A stretch of DNA of 64,000 bases from DASUAS01 sp963809795. GTDB taxonomy: Bacteria > Actinomycetota > Acidimicrobiia > IMCC26256 > DASPTH01. The DNA lies in assembly GCA_963809795.1 (NCBI GenBank), contig CAWELN010000014.1:1-64000 (forward strand). Direction: 5' to 3'. Below, in pieces: positions 17,145 to 25,200 of the stretch. How positions within the stretch are numbered: position 1 is the stretch's first letter; each line of letters starts with the position of its first letter. The translations under genes were made by a program, and so were the position numbers. Under the pieces are notes generated by a model, which saw only the letters and a list, made by a program, of their open reading frames with translations, had not been told where the DNA came from and ran no database searches.

Positions 17145-18419
17145 TCACCGGGAGGTGTGGGCGTCGACCCACGGACCTTCGAGCGGCTCGGCCATTCCCT
17201 CGAGCAACCCCTCGTCGGTCGGTGGCTCCGGGAACGTCGGCAACCCGCGCGCCCGCGAGGGCAACCGCACCCGGAGGGTGCCGGTGGCGGTGGTCTCGTC
17301 GCGCTGGTTGGTGCACGTGACCTCGCACAGCACCTCGGGCCACTCGCGTCCGGGCTCGACCGCGATCACGGAGCCGGTGATGCGCGTGAGGTCCCCGAGC
17401 GTGTTGAAGCCCTTGATCCGGTCGTCGACCCCCACCAGCACCGCGTCGTCGCCCATCCAGTCGGTCACGATCTGCATGATCCAGGCGTTGCGCAGCATCC
17501 CGTAGTCGTACGCGCGCGGCGCCCCGACCGACTGGGCGAAGGAGTCGTCCCAGTGCACGCGCATGGCGGAGTCCCACGCGCCGTACTCGTTCCTCGAGTA
17601 GAAGCCACCCATCCGCTGGCGGTTCTGCCAGTTCAGCCGGTACGGAAAGATCTCGTGGCGGCCGTTGCCCATCAGCCAGGCGATGACGTCACCGACGATC
17701 AGCGGGCCGCGGTACCGGGTTCCGAGGTCGTCACCCACCGCGACGTCCTCCACGTACCGTGGTTCGGCGCCCCGAATCGACTCGGCCGCGTAGTGCTCGT
17801 CGACCGCAGCCAGCTCGTCGTCGCTGTACACGTGCTGCTGGCGGGCGTCCTTGAGCGTGTCGCGCTTGGCCGCGGTGTCGCGCTCGGTGTGCACGAAATC
17901 GGCGTCCCAGATCGCGATCAGCGCGCCGTCATCGTTCCAGTACACGCGACGTCGCACGGACAGCGCCGAGCGGCCGCCGAAGCGCGAGTTCTCCTTCTCT
18001 TCGATACCGACGTAGAAGCGACGAACCCAGATGCGGTCGCCTGCACGCACCGGCTCGAAGAAGCGGATGTGGTCGCCGGCCCAGAACATGTGGACGCCGG
18101 ACAGCGCGCCTCTCCCCCGCCCCTTGTGCTCCGCGGGGACGTCCAGCTTCGGCGTGATGCCGGCACCCTCCAGGAAGCCCGGCGGCGCCACCACCGCGCC
18201 CCAGCGCGATCGGCTCGCGTGCTCAGGATCGCACCACAGCGGGTTGTCGTCGCCGAAGCCGTAGGCATAGTGGCGGATGCCGTCGCGGGTGGCTTCCTCG
18301 TTCCACGTCGTCCAACGGTTGTACGGCCAGTCGACCCCGACCTTCTCCCGGAACTTGGCGATGCCCTCGGGCGACAACCGACCGAAGTCAGGCTTGGGGG
18401 TCGGGTCTGCAACTGCCAT
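17145..18419 (-). CDS. Double-hotdog MaoC-like acyl dehydratase
   Basis: 424 residues, about twice a single MaoC domain. The N-terminal half contains WCDPEHASRSRWGAVVAPPG, the FAS1-type dehydratase/MaoC hotdog pattern, and EPVRAGDRIWVRRFYVGIEE. The C-terminal half repeats the fold, with GAPRAYDYGMLRNAW and ending in LPSRARGLP. Such two-domain proteins act as enoyl-CoA hydratases in actinobacterial beta-oxidation or sterol degradation. The ATG at 18419 is followed by the ligase gene. The palindromic site lies 25 bp upstream of the start. Confidence 0.87.
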   Translation of the reverse strand: MAVADPTPKPDFGRLSPEGIAKFREKVGVDWPYNRWTTWNEEATRDGIRHYAYGFGDDNPLWCDPEHASRSRWGAVVAPPGFLEGAGITPKLDVPAEHKGRGRGALSGVHMFWAGDHIRFFEPVRAGDRIWVRRFYVGIEEKENSRFGGRSALSVRRRVYWNDDGALIAIWDADFVHTERDTAAKRDTLKDARQQHVYSDDELAAVDEHYAAESIRGAEPRYVEDVAVGDDLGTRYRGPLIVGDVIAWLMGNGRHEIFPYRLNWQNRQRMGGFYSRNEYGAWDSAMRVHWDDSFAQSVGAPRAYDYGMLRNAWIMQIVTDWMGDDAVLVGVDDRIKGFNTLGDLTRITGSVIAVEPGREWPEVLCEVTCTNQRDETTATGTLRVRLPSRARGLPTFPEPPTDEGLLEGMAEPLEGPWVDAHTSR

Positions 18420-18444
18420 CGGGCCTCCTCGGTCAGGAGTTAAT

Positions 18445-18461
18445 CGTTCTACTATTCGTCG
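18445..18461. promoter_or_regulatory. Palindromic operator, site 4
   Basis: CGTTCTACTATTCGTCG, flanked by TAAT and ATTA so that the outer arms TAATCG/CGATTA are perfectly inverted. It sits 25 bp upstream of the dehydratase start in the 54-bp gap after the thiolase stop. Confidence 0.65.
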
Positions 18462-18473
18462 ATTACCGCAAGT

Positions 18474-19670
18474 CTACGGTGCTTCGAACACGGCGGCGAG
18501 CCCCTGACCGCCCCCGATGCACATCGTCTCCAGCCCGTACCGACCCCGGCGCCGAACCAGCTCGAACAGCAGCGTCGTGAGGATCCGGGCACCGGTCGCA
18601 CCGATCGGGTGACCGAGCGAGATCCCCGAGCCGTTCACGTTCAGGCGATCCGGATCGTCCCAGTCCCACCCGCGCAGCACCGCGAGCACCTGGCAGGCGA
18701 ACGCCTCGTTGAGCTCGACCAGCGCCAGGTCGTCGAAACCCAGCCCGCTCCGCTCGAAGAGCTTGGCGACGGCGGGGACGGGTCCCGCACCCATCAACGC
18801 CGGCTCGCAGCCGACCGCCGCCCAGTCCACCAGGTAGCCCATCGGCGACATGCCGAGCGGACCGAGCCGGTCTTCGGCCACCACGAGGCACGCGGCGGCG
18901 GCGTCGCTCTGCGGGCACGCATTGCCTGCGGTGACCGTGCCGCCCGCCATGACCGGACGGAGACGGGCGAGCGACTCGGGGGTCGCGTCGGCTCGGATCC
19001 CTTCGTCACGCGTCACCATCACCTCGTCGGCGTGACGTCGGGGCACCGCGATCGCCACGATCTCGTCGTCGAACGTCCCCGCGGCCGATGCCGCGGCGGC
19101 GCGGCGTTGACTGCGCGCGGCGTACTCGTCGGCGTCCTCTCGGGAGACTCCGTACCGGCGGGCAAGGTTCTCGGCCGTCTCGACCATGCCCGAGATGGGG
19201 CCGAACCGCCAATCAGGTTGGGCGCGCTCACGGCCCCGATCGAGCCGGTCGTGCAGCGTGACGCTGCCGCTTCGCGTTCCCCAGCGGACGCCGGTGGCGT
19301 AGTGCTCGATGTTGCTCATGCTCTCGACGCCGCCGGCGACGACGACGTCGGCGGCGCCGGTCTGCACCATCATCGCGGCGGTGATGACGGCTTGGAGCCC
19401 GCCGCCGCAGCGCCGGTCGAGCTGGAAGCCGGGTACCTCCACCGGGAGACCCGCGTGCAGCGCAGCCCACCGGCCGACGCACGGCACCTCCGACGTCGCG
19501 TACGCCTGGGCGAAGACGACGTCCTCGATCCGTCCCGGGTCGATCCCCGAGCGATCGACGACCTCGCGCACGACCGTCGCCGCGAGGTCTTCGACCGAGA
19601 CGGTGCGCAGACTGCCGCCGAAGGTCCCGACCGGGGTCCGCACCGGGCTGACGATCGCCGCTCTGCGCAT
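18474..19670 (-). CDS. Thiolase family protein (acetyl-CoA acetyltransferase)
   Basis: 398 residues. The acylated cysteine is in LDRRCGGGLQA about residue 88, GHPIGATGAR carries the catalytic histidine, and the second cysteine is in CIGGGQGLAAVFE. It cleaves 3-oxoacyl-CoA in the last step of a beta-oxidation cycle. The ATG at 19670 begins a family-typical MRRAAIVSPVRTPVG; the frame stays open upstream, but that part belongs to another gene remnant. The operator at 19678-19694 lies seven bases upstream, close enough for a repressor to block translation or a leaderless start. Confidence 0.95.
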   Translation of the reverse strand: MRRAAIVSPVRTPVGTFGGSLRTVSVEDLAATVVREVVDRSGIDPGRIEDVVFAQAYATSEVPCVGRWAALHAGLPVEVPGFQLDRRCGGGLQAVITAAMMVQTGAADVVVAGGVESMSNIEHYATGVRWGTRSGSVTLHDRLDRGRERAQPDWRFGPISGMVETAENLARRYGVSREDADEYAARSQRRAAAASAAGTFDDEIVAIAVPRRHADEVMVTRDEGIRADATPESLARLRPVMAGGTVTAGNACPQSDAAAACLVVAEDRLGPLGMSPMGYLVDWAAVGCEPALMGAGPVPAVAKLFERSGLGFDDLALVELNEAFACQVLAVLRGWDWDDPDRLNVNGSGISLGHPIGATGARILTTLLFELVRRRGRYGLETMCIGGGQGLAAVFEAP

Positions 19671-19677
19671 GGGAAAG

Positions 19678-19694
19678 CGATGATAGTTTCTACG
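19678..19694. promoter_or_regulatory. Palindromic operator, site 5 (divergent)
   Basis: CGATGATAGTTTCTACG lies between the thiolase start (19670, minus) and the truncated LLM gene (ATG 19701, plus), only six to seven bases from either start codon. Confidence 0.65.
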
Positions 19695-19700
19695 ATCACG

Positions 19701-19855
19701 ATGATCCCGGCCGTGTCGATCCGCCTCCGGTACCGTCGGCCCGAGGCGCTCGCCGCGCTCGTCCGCCTGGCCGACGATCTCGGCCTCGCGGGTGTCTGGG
19801 TGAGCGAACCATGGGGATTCGACGCCGGGCCCGTGCTCGGCTGGGCCGCCCACCA
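19701..19855 (+). pseudogene. Truncated N-terminus of an LLM-class flavin-dependent oxidoreductase
   Basis: The reading frame from ATG 19701 gives VSIRLRYRRPEALAALVRLA followed by GLAGVWVSEPWGFDAG, a good match to the first beta-alpha units of F420/FMN-dependent luciferase-like oxidoreductases. Similarity stops abruptly near 19850 (of an expected 300 or more residues). The sequence then turns into the antisense of an acyl-CoA dehydrogenase N-terminus. The promoter and operator upstream appear intact. The breakpoint position is approximate. Confidence 0.65.
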
Positions 19856-20084
19856 ACTTCTCGATCGGCAGCTCCATGCCACCCCAGCGTCGCGGCCACG
19901 ACGGCGCCGCCCAGCCGTGCTCGGAGAGCGTCGCCGCCCATCCCCGTTGCCACGCGAGCCTGGCGTCCGGATCGCGTGGCTCCGGGCCCGGATGCTCGGC
20001 GGCGAGGAAGCCGGCCAGCGCGCGACGGAAGGCGGCTTCGGGCAGCGCAGCCCGCGCCTCGGGCGGTGGCGTGCCGGCGACCAC
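19856..20084 (-). pseudogene. Truncated N-terminus of an acyl-CoA dehydrogenase
   Basis: From GTG 20084 the minus strand reads AAFRRALAGFLAAEHPGPEP, then ARLAWQRGWAATLSEHGWAA and PSWPRRWGGMELPIEKL. This is the typical opening of an acyl-CoA dehydrogenase of the WP-x-x-x-GG kind. After about 75 residues it runs straight into the antisense of the LLM remnant. Its start is four bases from the operator at 20089-20105, so regulatory parts survive although the enzyme is lost. Confidence 0.65.
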
Positions 20085-20088
20085 AGAT

Positions 20089-20105
20089 CGTTAGTATATT
20101 CATCG
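20089..20105. promoter_or_regulatory. Palindromic operator, site 6 (beside GntR gene)
   Basis: CGTTAGTATATTCATCG lies between the acyl-CoA dehydrogenase remnant start (20084) and the GntR regulator start (20124), four and eighteen bases away respectively. Its position fits autoregulation of the regulator. Confidence 0.65.
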
Positions 20106-20123
20106 CTTTACGGAGAGTCACCC

Positions 20124-20960
20124 GTGGTGCCCGCGGAAGTACCATCGGTCGATCCATCCGGTGTATCCGACAACGCTTGGAGCACAGTGAGCAGCCTCGA
20201 GATGGGCGATCTCGACCAGATCCGGATCCCCAAGGCCGCGGAGTTGGTCGCCGAGACGCTACGACGCCGGATCGTGACCCGCGAGTACCAGCCGGGTGAT
20301 CTCCTCCCGCCCGAGGGGACCCTGATGAAGACCTTCAACGTGGCCCGGACGACGATCCGGGATGCGTTCCGGGTGCTCGAGTCGGAAGGTCTCCTGGAGG
20401 TTCGACGCGGCGCCGGAGGTGGCGGGCGCGTGCGAGCACCGCACATCGCCCTGGTCTCGAGCTATGCCGGCCTGCTCCTCCAGTTCCGCGACACCACCCT
20501 CGAGGACGTCCACCAGGCGCGCGTGCTCATCGAGGCGCCCGCAGCCCGGTTGCTCGCCGAGCGCAGTGACGATCCCAACCTGGTCGAGGCCCTCCAGCAG
20601 GTCCTGGCCGAGGAGGCCGCGGCCGCCGACGACCCGATCGCGCTGACCCTGGCCGAAGGACAGTTCCACCGGCTCATCGTGGAGCTGACCGGGAACCGCA
20701 CCCTGATGATGCTCAGCGCGGTCGCGAATCGCATCATCGCCCACCAGGTGGCGCGGCACATGACCGATCGGAGTGGCGACACCGACGCGATCGCCCACAA
20801 CCTCGAGGCACACCGCGCGCACGAGCGGCTCGTGCGCCTGATCACCGTCGGCGCCGCGGACGAAGCCGAGACGTTCTGGCGTCACCACCTCGAGAGTGGC
20901 CAGGCCTACCTGGCGAGTGATCCGGACGCCGCGACGACCGTGCTCGACGTCATGACCTGA
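20124..20960 (+). CDS. GntR-family transcriptional regulator, FadR/FCD type
   Basis: About 278 residues from GTG 20124, which has GGAGAG seven bases upstream; GTG 20187 would give 257 residues and is also possible. The winged HTH covers PKAAELVAETLRRRIVTREY through FNVARTTIRDAFRVLESEGL. The C-terminal all-helical FCD domain contains HQARVLIEAPAARLLAERS, FHRLIVELTGNRTL and AHRAHERLVRLI, whose histidines form the metal/ligand site. FCD regulators typically sense organic acids or acyl-CoAs and repress catabolic genes. It is similar in architecture to the second regulator at 24291. Both neighbour the CG-N13-CG palindrome, the best candidate binding site. Confidence 0.9.
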   Translation: MVPAEVPSVDPSGVSDNAWSTVSSLEMGDLDQIRIPKAAELVAETLRRRIVTREYQPGDLLPPEGTLMKTFNVARTTIRDAFRVLESEGLLEVRRGAGGGGRVRAPHIALVSSYAGLLLQFRDTTLEDVHQARVLIEAPAARLLAERSDDPNLVEALQQVLAEEAAAADDPIALTLAEGQFHRLIVELTGNRTLMMLSAVANRIIAHQVARHMTDRSGDTDAIAHNLEAHRAHERLVRLITVGAADEAETFWRHHLESGQAYLASDPDAATTVLDVMT

Positions 20961-20987
20961 CCGACGACGCCGCCAAGGTCACGGGCA

Positions 20988-21437
20988 TCACCCACGACCG
21001 ACGAGCTGGAAGTCGCCGATCACCTCCTGCTCGTGGGCGAGGCGTGCACGCATCAGATCGACCGCGGTGGCTTCCAACCCCGACGACGTGCCGAGCGTCG
21101 CCTCGAGCGCGCGCGACAGCGCTTCGCTCACCACCGAGTAGTGCTCGACCACGTCGCTCAGGTGCATCGACGCCAGCTCGTGCTCGAGCGGCTCGGTGAC
21201 GCCGGCGGCATCGGGCTGGGTGTTCGCCACTCGCTGGGCGAGCTCGCGGATCTGGTCGATCTCCTCGAGCATCCACGCGATCTCGTGCTCCGCGCGCTGC
21301 GCGAGCGTCTCGAGGATGTGGTCGATCATCATCAGACTGCCGGCGACGACCGGGTCGTCGACCGCCGGTGCCACCGTCTCGACCAGCTCCCGCCGGACGA
21401 TACCGATGAGCTGCGCGGTGGTGGGGCGACTGATCAC
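20988..21437 (-). CDS. DUF6285-like partner of phosphotransferase
   Basis: 149 residues beginning at GTG 21437, overlapping the stop of the phosphotransferase by four bases. It is helix-rich, with TTAQLIGIVRRELVETVAP near the start and AGSLMMIDHILETLAQRAEH in the centre. This resembles the small DUF6285 proteins found directly downstream of phosphotransferases in acyl-CoA-degrading actinobacteria. It has no signal peptide or catalytic motif. The assignment is from memory of the family and gene order. Confidence 0.6.
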   Translation of the reverse strand: MISRPTTAQLIGIVRRELVETVAPAVDDPVVAGSLMMIDHILETLAQRAEHEIAWMLEEIDQIRELAQRVANTQPDAAGVTEPLEHELASMHLSDVVEHYSVVSEALSRALEATLGTSSGLEATAVDLMRARLAHEQEVIGDFQLVGRG

Positions 21438-22486
21438 GCGAACTCCTTCATCGTGCGCTCGATTTCCGCCTCCGCCGCCTCGATGTTCTCCATCCATTGG
21501 CGCCAGAGGTCGTGGATGACGACTTCGGCCGAGGTGAGGTACGCGGTCGTGATGAGGTGGTTCTCGCCACGCGCCATCGCGGCCATGCCGCCGAGCGTGA
21601 GCCCCCACGTGCGCGCGGCGTTCAGCATGCCGAAGTAGTTGATGGTCGCCGGATTCACGACGTCTTCGCTGAGGCCGGTCTCGTCGCAGTAACGCCGGCA
21701 GAAGCGTTCGGGGTGGGTGGCGATCAGGTCGGGTGGATTGAACGCGGCGGCGGTCTGGTACCACCCGAGATCGGCGCGGGGGTCGCCGATCTCGGCCCAC
21801 TCCCAGTCGATGACGTTGAGCTCGTCGTCGGCGTCGAACATCAGGTTGCCGGCCTGGAACTCACCGTGCACCAGGGTCATGGGTGCGGGGGATGGGCGGT
21901 GGCGGTCCATCCAGGTGGCGATCCACCTGATGAACGGATCCCGCTCGCAGTGCTCGGCTTCGACCTGGCGCCAGAGTGCGATCTTCTCGTCGATGTAGTC
22001 GTCCCAGGAATCCGGGTGCTCCAGGCACGCCGGCAGCGAGTCGACCGGGACCCGGTGGATGTGGGCCGCCGCGACCGCGAGCTGATCGACCAGGGTCCCC
22101 AGCTCGTCGGGCTGCGCCGCCGCGATGCGGGTCCCGAGCTGGGGCCCGTCGAGAAACTCGAGCACGATGGCGGGCACTCCGAGGCGCTCGCCCGTCGGAT
22201 CGGCGGAATGGGCGACTGGCATCGGCACGTCACCTCGCCGGGTGAGGTGCTGGAGCACCTCCCACTCCCGGGCCCGATCGGTCTGGTTGATCGCCGCATC
22301 CGCCGGACGATTGGCGCGGAGCACCAGCGGACGCTCGCCGGCCGACGACCTTGCCGTGAATCTCATGGTCAGAAGGCTGTAGCCACCCGTGATCTCGGTG
22401 AGGTCGACGACTTCGGTGTCGCTCGGTTCACCGTGGTCCCGGAGAAACGCGGCGAGACGGTCTTCGAGCCCGTCACGAAATGCCAT
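21434..22486 (-). CDS. Phosphotransferase family protein (APH-like)
   Basis: 350 residues with both kinase signatures: the catalytic loop MTLVHGEFQAGNLMFD and the metal-binding INVIDWEWAEIGDPRADLGW type segment (seen as VIDWEWAEIGDPRADLGW). The N-lobe has the glycine-rich TEITGGYSLLTMRF. These proteins phosphorylate a small hydroxyl compound or acyl substrate. The gene is intact, unlike the relative at 3680-5016, and is coupled to the DUF6285-like gene. It follows the SDR at 22508 on the same strand. Confidence 0.88.
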   Translation of the reverse strand: MAFRDGLEDRLAAFLRDHGEPSDTEVVDLTEITGGYSLLTMRFTARSSAGERPLVLRANRPADAAINQTDRAREWEVLQHLTRRGDVPMPVAHSADPTGERLGVPAIVLEFLDGPQLGTRIAAAQPDELGTLVDQLAVAAAHIHRVPVDSLPACLEHPDSWDDYIDEKIALWRQVEAEHCERDPFIRWIATWMDRHRPSPAPMTLVHGEFQAGNLMFDADDELNVIDWEWAEIGDPRADLGWYQTAAAFNPPDLIATHPERFCRRYCDETGLSEDVVNPATINYFGMLNAARTWGLTLGGMAAMARGENHLITTAYLTSAEVVIHDLWRQWMENIEAAEAEIERTMKEFA

Positions 22487-22507
22487 CGGTGCGGCCCCCC
22501 TTGTCGG

Positions 22508-23290
22508 TCACTGGATCACCGCGCCACCGTCGACCGACAGGGCGTGGCCGTTCACGAAGCTGGCCTGGTCGGAGCAGAGCCAGACGACCGCGGCCGCGAT
22601 CTCGGACGGCTCGGCCAGTCGCCGCATGGGGCTGACCGCCTTCATCGCCTCGATGAGCGCGGGGTCTCCCTGGTGGTAGTCCTGGATCATCTGGGTGTCG
22701 GTGCTGCCCGGGCACACCGCGTTGACCCGCACACCCTTGTGCCCGAACTCCGTCGCCGCGGTCTTGGTCAGCCCGATGACCGCGTGCTTGGTGGCGACGT
22801 ACCCGCTCAACCAGGGCACCGCGACGAGTCCGGCGTACGACGAGGTGTTCACGATCGAGCCCGACCCCGACGCCCGGATCGCCGGGATCTCGTACTTCAT
22901 CCCGTAGAACACCGAGGAGAGGTTGATGGCGATGATGCGATGCCAGTCGTCGGACGGGTACTTGTCGATCGGCGCGACCGGCCCGTTGATGCCGACGTTG
23001 TTGTGCGCGTAGTCGAGGCGACCGAACCGATCGACCACCGTGTCGACCACGTGCGCCACCTCTTCTTCGCTCGTGACGTCAGCGGCCACGAACTCCAGTC
23101 GGCCGCTCCCGCCGAGCGCGTCGACCAGCGACTTCCCGGCCTCCGCGTCGACGTCGGTGGCGAGGACGGCCGCACCGGAGCGGAGGAACAAGCGCACGAC
23201 CTCGGTGCCGATGCCACCGGCGGCGCCGGTGACGAGCGCGACCTTCCCCGTCAGATCGCCGCCCATGCCTGCCGCGACGGGCGCGCTCAT
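22508..23290 (-). CDS. SDR family oxidoreductase
   Basis: 260 residues. The cofactor motif GAAGGIGTEV, an HNNVGI variant of NNAG, and the catalytic YVATKHA are present. VCPGSTDTQMI and FVNGHALSVDGGAVIQ give the usual C-terminus. It probably oxidises a cyclic or acyl alcohol. ATG 23290 gives MSAPVAAGMGGDL; a later ATG eight residues in would also fit. The operator at 23385-23401 lies 94 bp upstream, further than the others. Confidence 0.9.
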   Translation of the reverse strand: MSAPVAAGMGGDLTGKVALVTGAAGGIGTEVVRLFLRSGAAVLATDVDAEAGKSLVDALGGSGRLEFVAADVTSEEEVAHVVDTVVDRFGRLDYAHNNVGINGPVAPIDKYPSDDWHRIIAINLSSVFYGMKYEIPAIRASGSGSIVNTSSYAGLVAVPWLSGYVATKHAVIGLTKTAATEFGHKGVRVNAVCPGSTDTQMIQDYHQGDPALIEAMKAVSPMRRLAEPSEIAAAVVWLCSDQASFVNGHALSVDGGAVIQ

Positions 23291-23384
23291 GCCGGCCCCC
23301 CGATCGCGCTGCGTGTTCGCTCCATCGTGTTCCCCGGGCTGTGGGGGCGGTCAGTGCCGACCGCCGGGCGCGTCGTCAGCATAT

Positions 23385-23401
23385 CGATACATCATCAATC
23401 G
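23385..23401. promoter_or_regulatory. Palindromic operator, site 7
   Basis: CGATACATCATCAATCG lies in the gap between the SDR start at 23290 and the SDR stop at 23410. It is in the promoter region of the downstream minus-strand SDR/phosphotransferase operon. Confidence 0.6.
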
Positions 23402-23409
23402 TTCAACCG

Positions 23410-24207
23410 TCAGTCGATGCCGCGCAGCAAGAGGTCGTTGACCCGGCTCGGCAACTCGCGCACACCGTGGAGGGCAGCCACCCGCGTGGGGAGCACGAGC
23501 GTGCGGGCACCGCGTGCGACGGCATCGACGATCCGGCCGGCCACCGCCTCGGGGGTCTGTTGGGGCATCGCGCGCACGCGGTCGAGGCGGGCCGACACCG
23601 CCGCGATCGTCGGCGACCGACGGGCTTCCTCCATCATGTCGGTCCCCGCCACCTCACCGAGCTGCACCATCGTGGCCGTCACCCCCGAGTTCCGGAGCTC
23701 ACGCTGCAGCGTCGCGGTGTACTGCGCCAACGCCGCCTTGCTCGCGCCGTACACACCGAGGGTGGGGTACGCGGTGATCCCCGCGAACGACCCGATGTTC
23801 ACGATCGCTCCCCGACCGCGCTCGAGCATTCCCGCGAGCACCTGGCGCGTGAGCTGGGCCGGCGCCACGGCGTTGAGTGCGAACATCCGGCGGATGGCGT
23901 CGGGATCCTGGTCCACACAGCGATCGACCACCGCGATGGCGGCGTTGTTCACGAGCACGTCGACCGGTCGACCGGCGTCGACCTCGATGCGGGCGATCAA
24001 GTGCTCGACGTCGTCGGGACTGCAGAGATCGGCCGCGCACGCCCGGCCGCCGGTCGCATCGGCCACCTCGCCGATCGACGCCGCGCTCCGGGCCACCACG
24101 GTCACGAACGAGCCCCGGGCGGCGAATTCGAACGCCAGCGCGCGCCCGATGCCCCGTGAGGCGCCGGTGACGACGACATGGGCGCCCCGCGGATCGAGTC
24201 GCGACAT
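23410..24207 (-). CDS. SDR family NAD(P)-dependent oxidoreductase
   Basis: 265 residues with GASRGIGRALAFEF, VLVNNAAIAVVD, an NIGSFAG serine motif and YGASKAAL. The long C-terminus, with VAGRIVDAVARGARTLVLPT, is typical of SDRs of the DltE or atypical classical kind rather than FabG. It is divergent from the GntR regulator at 24291, with the degenerate operator at 24242-24258 between them. The product is probably a hydroxyacyl or cyclic-alcohol dehydrogenase. Confidence 0.88.
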   Translation of the reverse strand: MSRLDPRGAHVVVTGASRGIGRALAFEFAARGSFVTVVARSAASIGEVADATGGRACAADLCSPDDVEHLIARIEVDAGRPVDVLVNNAAIAVVDRCVDQDPDAIRRMFALNAVAPAQLTRQVLAGMLERGRGAIVNIGSFAGITAYPTLGVYGASKAALAQYTATLQRELRNSGVTATMVQLGEVAGTDMMEEARRSPTIAAVSARLDRVRAMPQQTPEAVAGRIVDAVARGARTLVLPTRVAALHGVRELPSRVNDLLLRGID

Positions 24208-24241
24208 GGGGCCTCCTCGGAGACGAGCGGACGGAAGAAAA

Positions 24242-24258
24242 CACTCTCTCTATCATCG
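24242..24258. promoter_or_regulatory. Palindromic operator, site 8 (one degenerate arm)
   Basis: Read on the minus strand, CGATGATAGAGAGAGTG keeps a perfect left arm and an altered right arm. It is almost equidistant (32-34 bp) between the divergent SDR and GntR starts. Confidence 0.45.
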
Positions 24259-24290
24259 ATTTAACTCCTGTGCTCTGGCACAATCCACCG

Positions 24291-25073
24291 ATGACATCGA
24301 GCCCCGAGCCGGTCAGCGCCACGACCTCGCCGGCCGCACCCCGCGCTCGCAAGGCCGCCGACCTCGTGGCCGACGTGCTGCGGCGCCGGATCGTGACCGG
24401 TCAGACGCCCGTGGGGAGCGCGCTACCCCCCGAGGCCGAGCTGTTGGCCGAGCTCGAGGTGTCGCGCCCGACGCTGCGTGCCGCCTTGCGGATCCTGGAA
24501 TCGGAGGATCTCGTGACCGTGCGCCGGGGGTCGAGGGGAGGCGCGTGGGTCAACGCCCCGACGAGCGACGTGCTCGCCCGCCGGGCGGGGATCTTCCTCC
24601 AGTACCACGACGCAACCCTCGATGACGTCCATCGCGCCCGGGTCATCATCGAGCCACCCGCCGTGTACCTCCTCGCCGAACGGGCCGATCCGCGCGATGT
24701 GATGCAACTGCGCGAACTGGCGGAGGAGGGCGCGGGGCTCCTCGACGATCGTGACGCCCTGCGCGCTTCCGGCGGCAGGTTCCACCGACTGCTGGTCGAC
24801 CTCGCCGGCAACCAGACGCTGCTGATCTTCTCGCTGATGCTCGAGGGCATCATCGAGCTCAACGCTCAGCGGTCGCAGGCGGCGCGACCGGTGACTCCCG
24901 ACACGCCGCGGCGCGGCCCCCAGCGCCACCAGGAGCACGAGCGCGTCATCGACCTGATCGAGGCGGGCGCCGCCGCCGAGGCCGAGCGGTTCTGGCGTGA
25001 GCACCTCGAGAGCGTGCGGGCCGACCTGACCAGCGGCGGCGTGGCGAGCTCGGTGCTCGACCTCATGTCCTGA
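24291..25073 (+). CDS. GntR-family transcriptional regulator, FadR/FCD type
   Basis: 260 residues from ATG 24291. The wHTH runs through KAADLVADVLRRRIVTGQTP and LEVSRPTLRAALRILESEDL. The FCD domain has HRARVIIEPPAVYLLAERA, FHRLLVDLAGNQTLL and HQEHERVIDLIEAGA, with metal-binding histidines. It is close to the regulator at 20124 over its whole length (shared EVSRPT/NVARTT, the ARV-IE motif, and EAERFW/DEAETFW), so they are probably paralogues recognising similar DNA. It is divergent from an SDR. Confidence 0.93.
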   Translation: MTSSPEPVSATTSPAAPRARKAADLVADVLRRRIVTGQTPVGSALPPEAELLAELEVSRPTLRAALRILESEDLVTVRRGSRGGAWVNAPTSDVLARRAGIFLQYHDATLDDVHRARVIIEPPAVYLLAERADPRDVMQLRELAEEGAGLLDDRDALRASGGRFHRLLVDLAGNQTLLIFSLMLEGIIELNAQRSQAARPVTPDTPRRGPQRHQEHERVIDLIEAGAAAEAERFWREHLESVRADLTSGGVASSVLDLMS

Positions 25074-25136
25074 CCCCGCCGCCCGTTCCACTCCCCGACC
25101 GCGACCCCTCGGGCGCGCTGGACCGACCGGATAATC

Positions 25137-25153
25137 CGGTCTATGATTGCTCG
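25137..25153. promoter_or_regulatory. Possible palindromic operator, site 9
   Basis: CGGTCTATGATTGCTCG has the CG-N13-CG frame and an AT-rich core but poor arm symmetry. It lies 47 bp upstream of the P450 start. It is the weakest member of the set. Confidence 0.3.
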
Positions 25154-25200
25154 ATCGGGCGGTGTGATCGGCACCGACTGCGGCCAGCCAGGGGGAGCAT

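Noticed and set aside
18609..20123. N-terminal extension of the GntR gene (about 500 codons)
   Set aside because: It is antisense to the thiolase; the regulator starts at 20124 or 20187.
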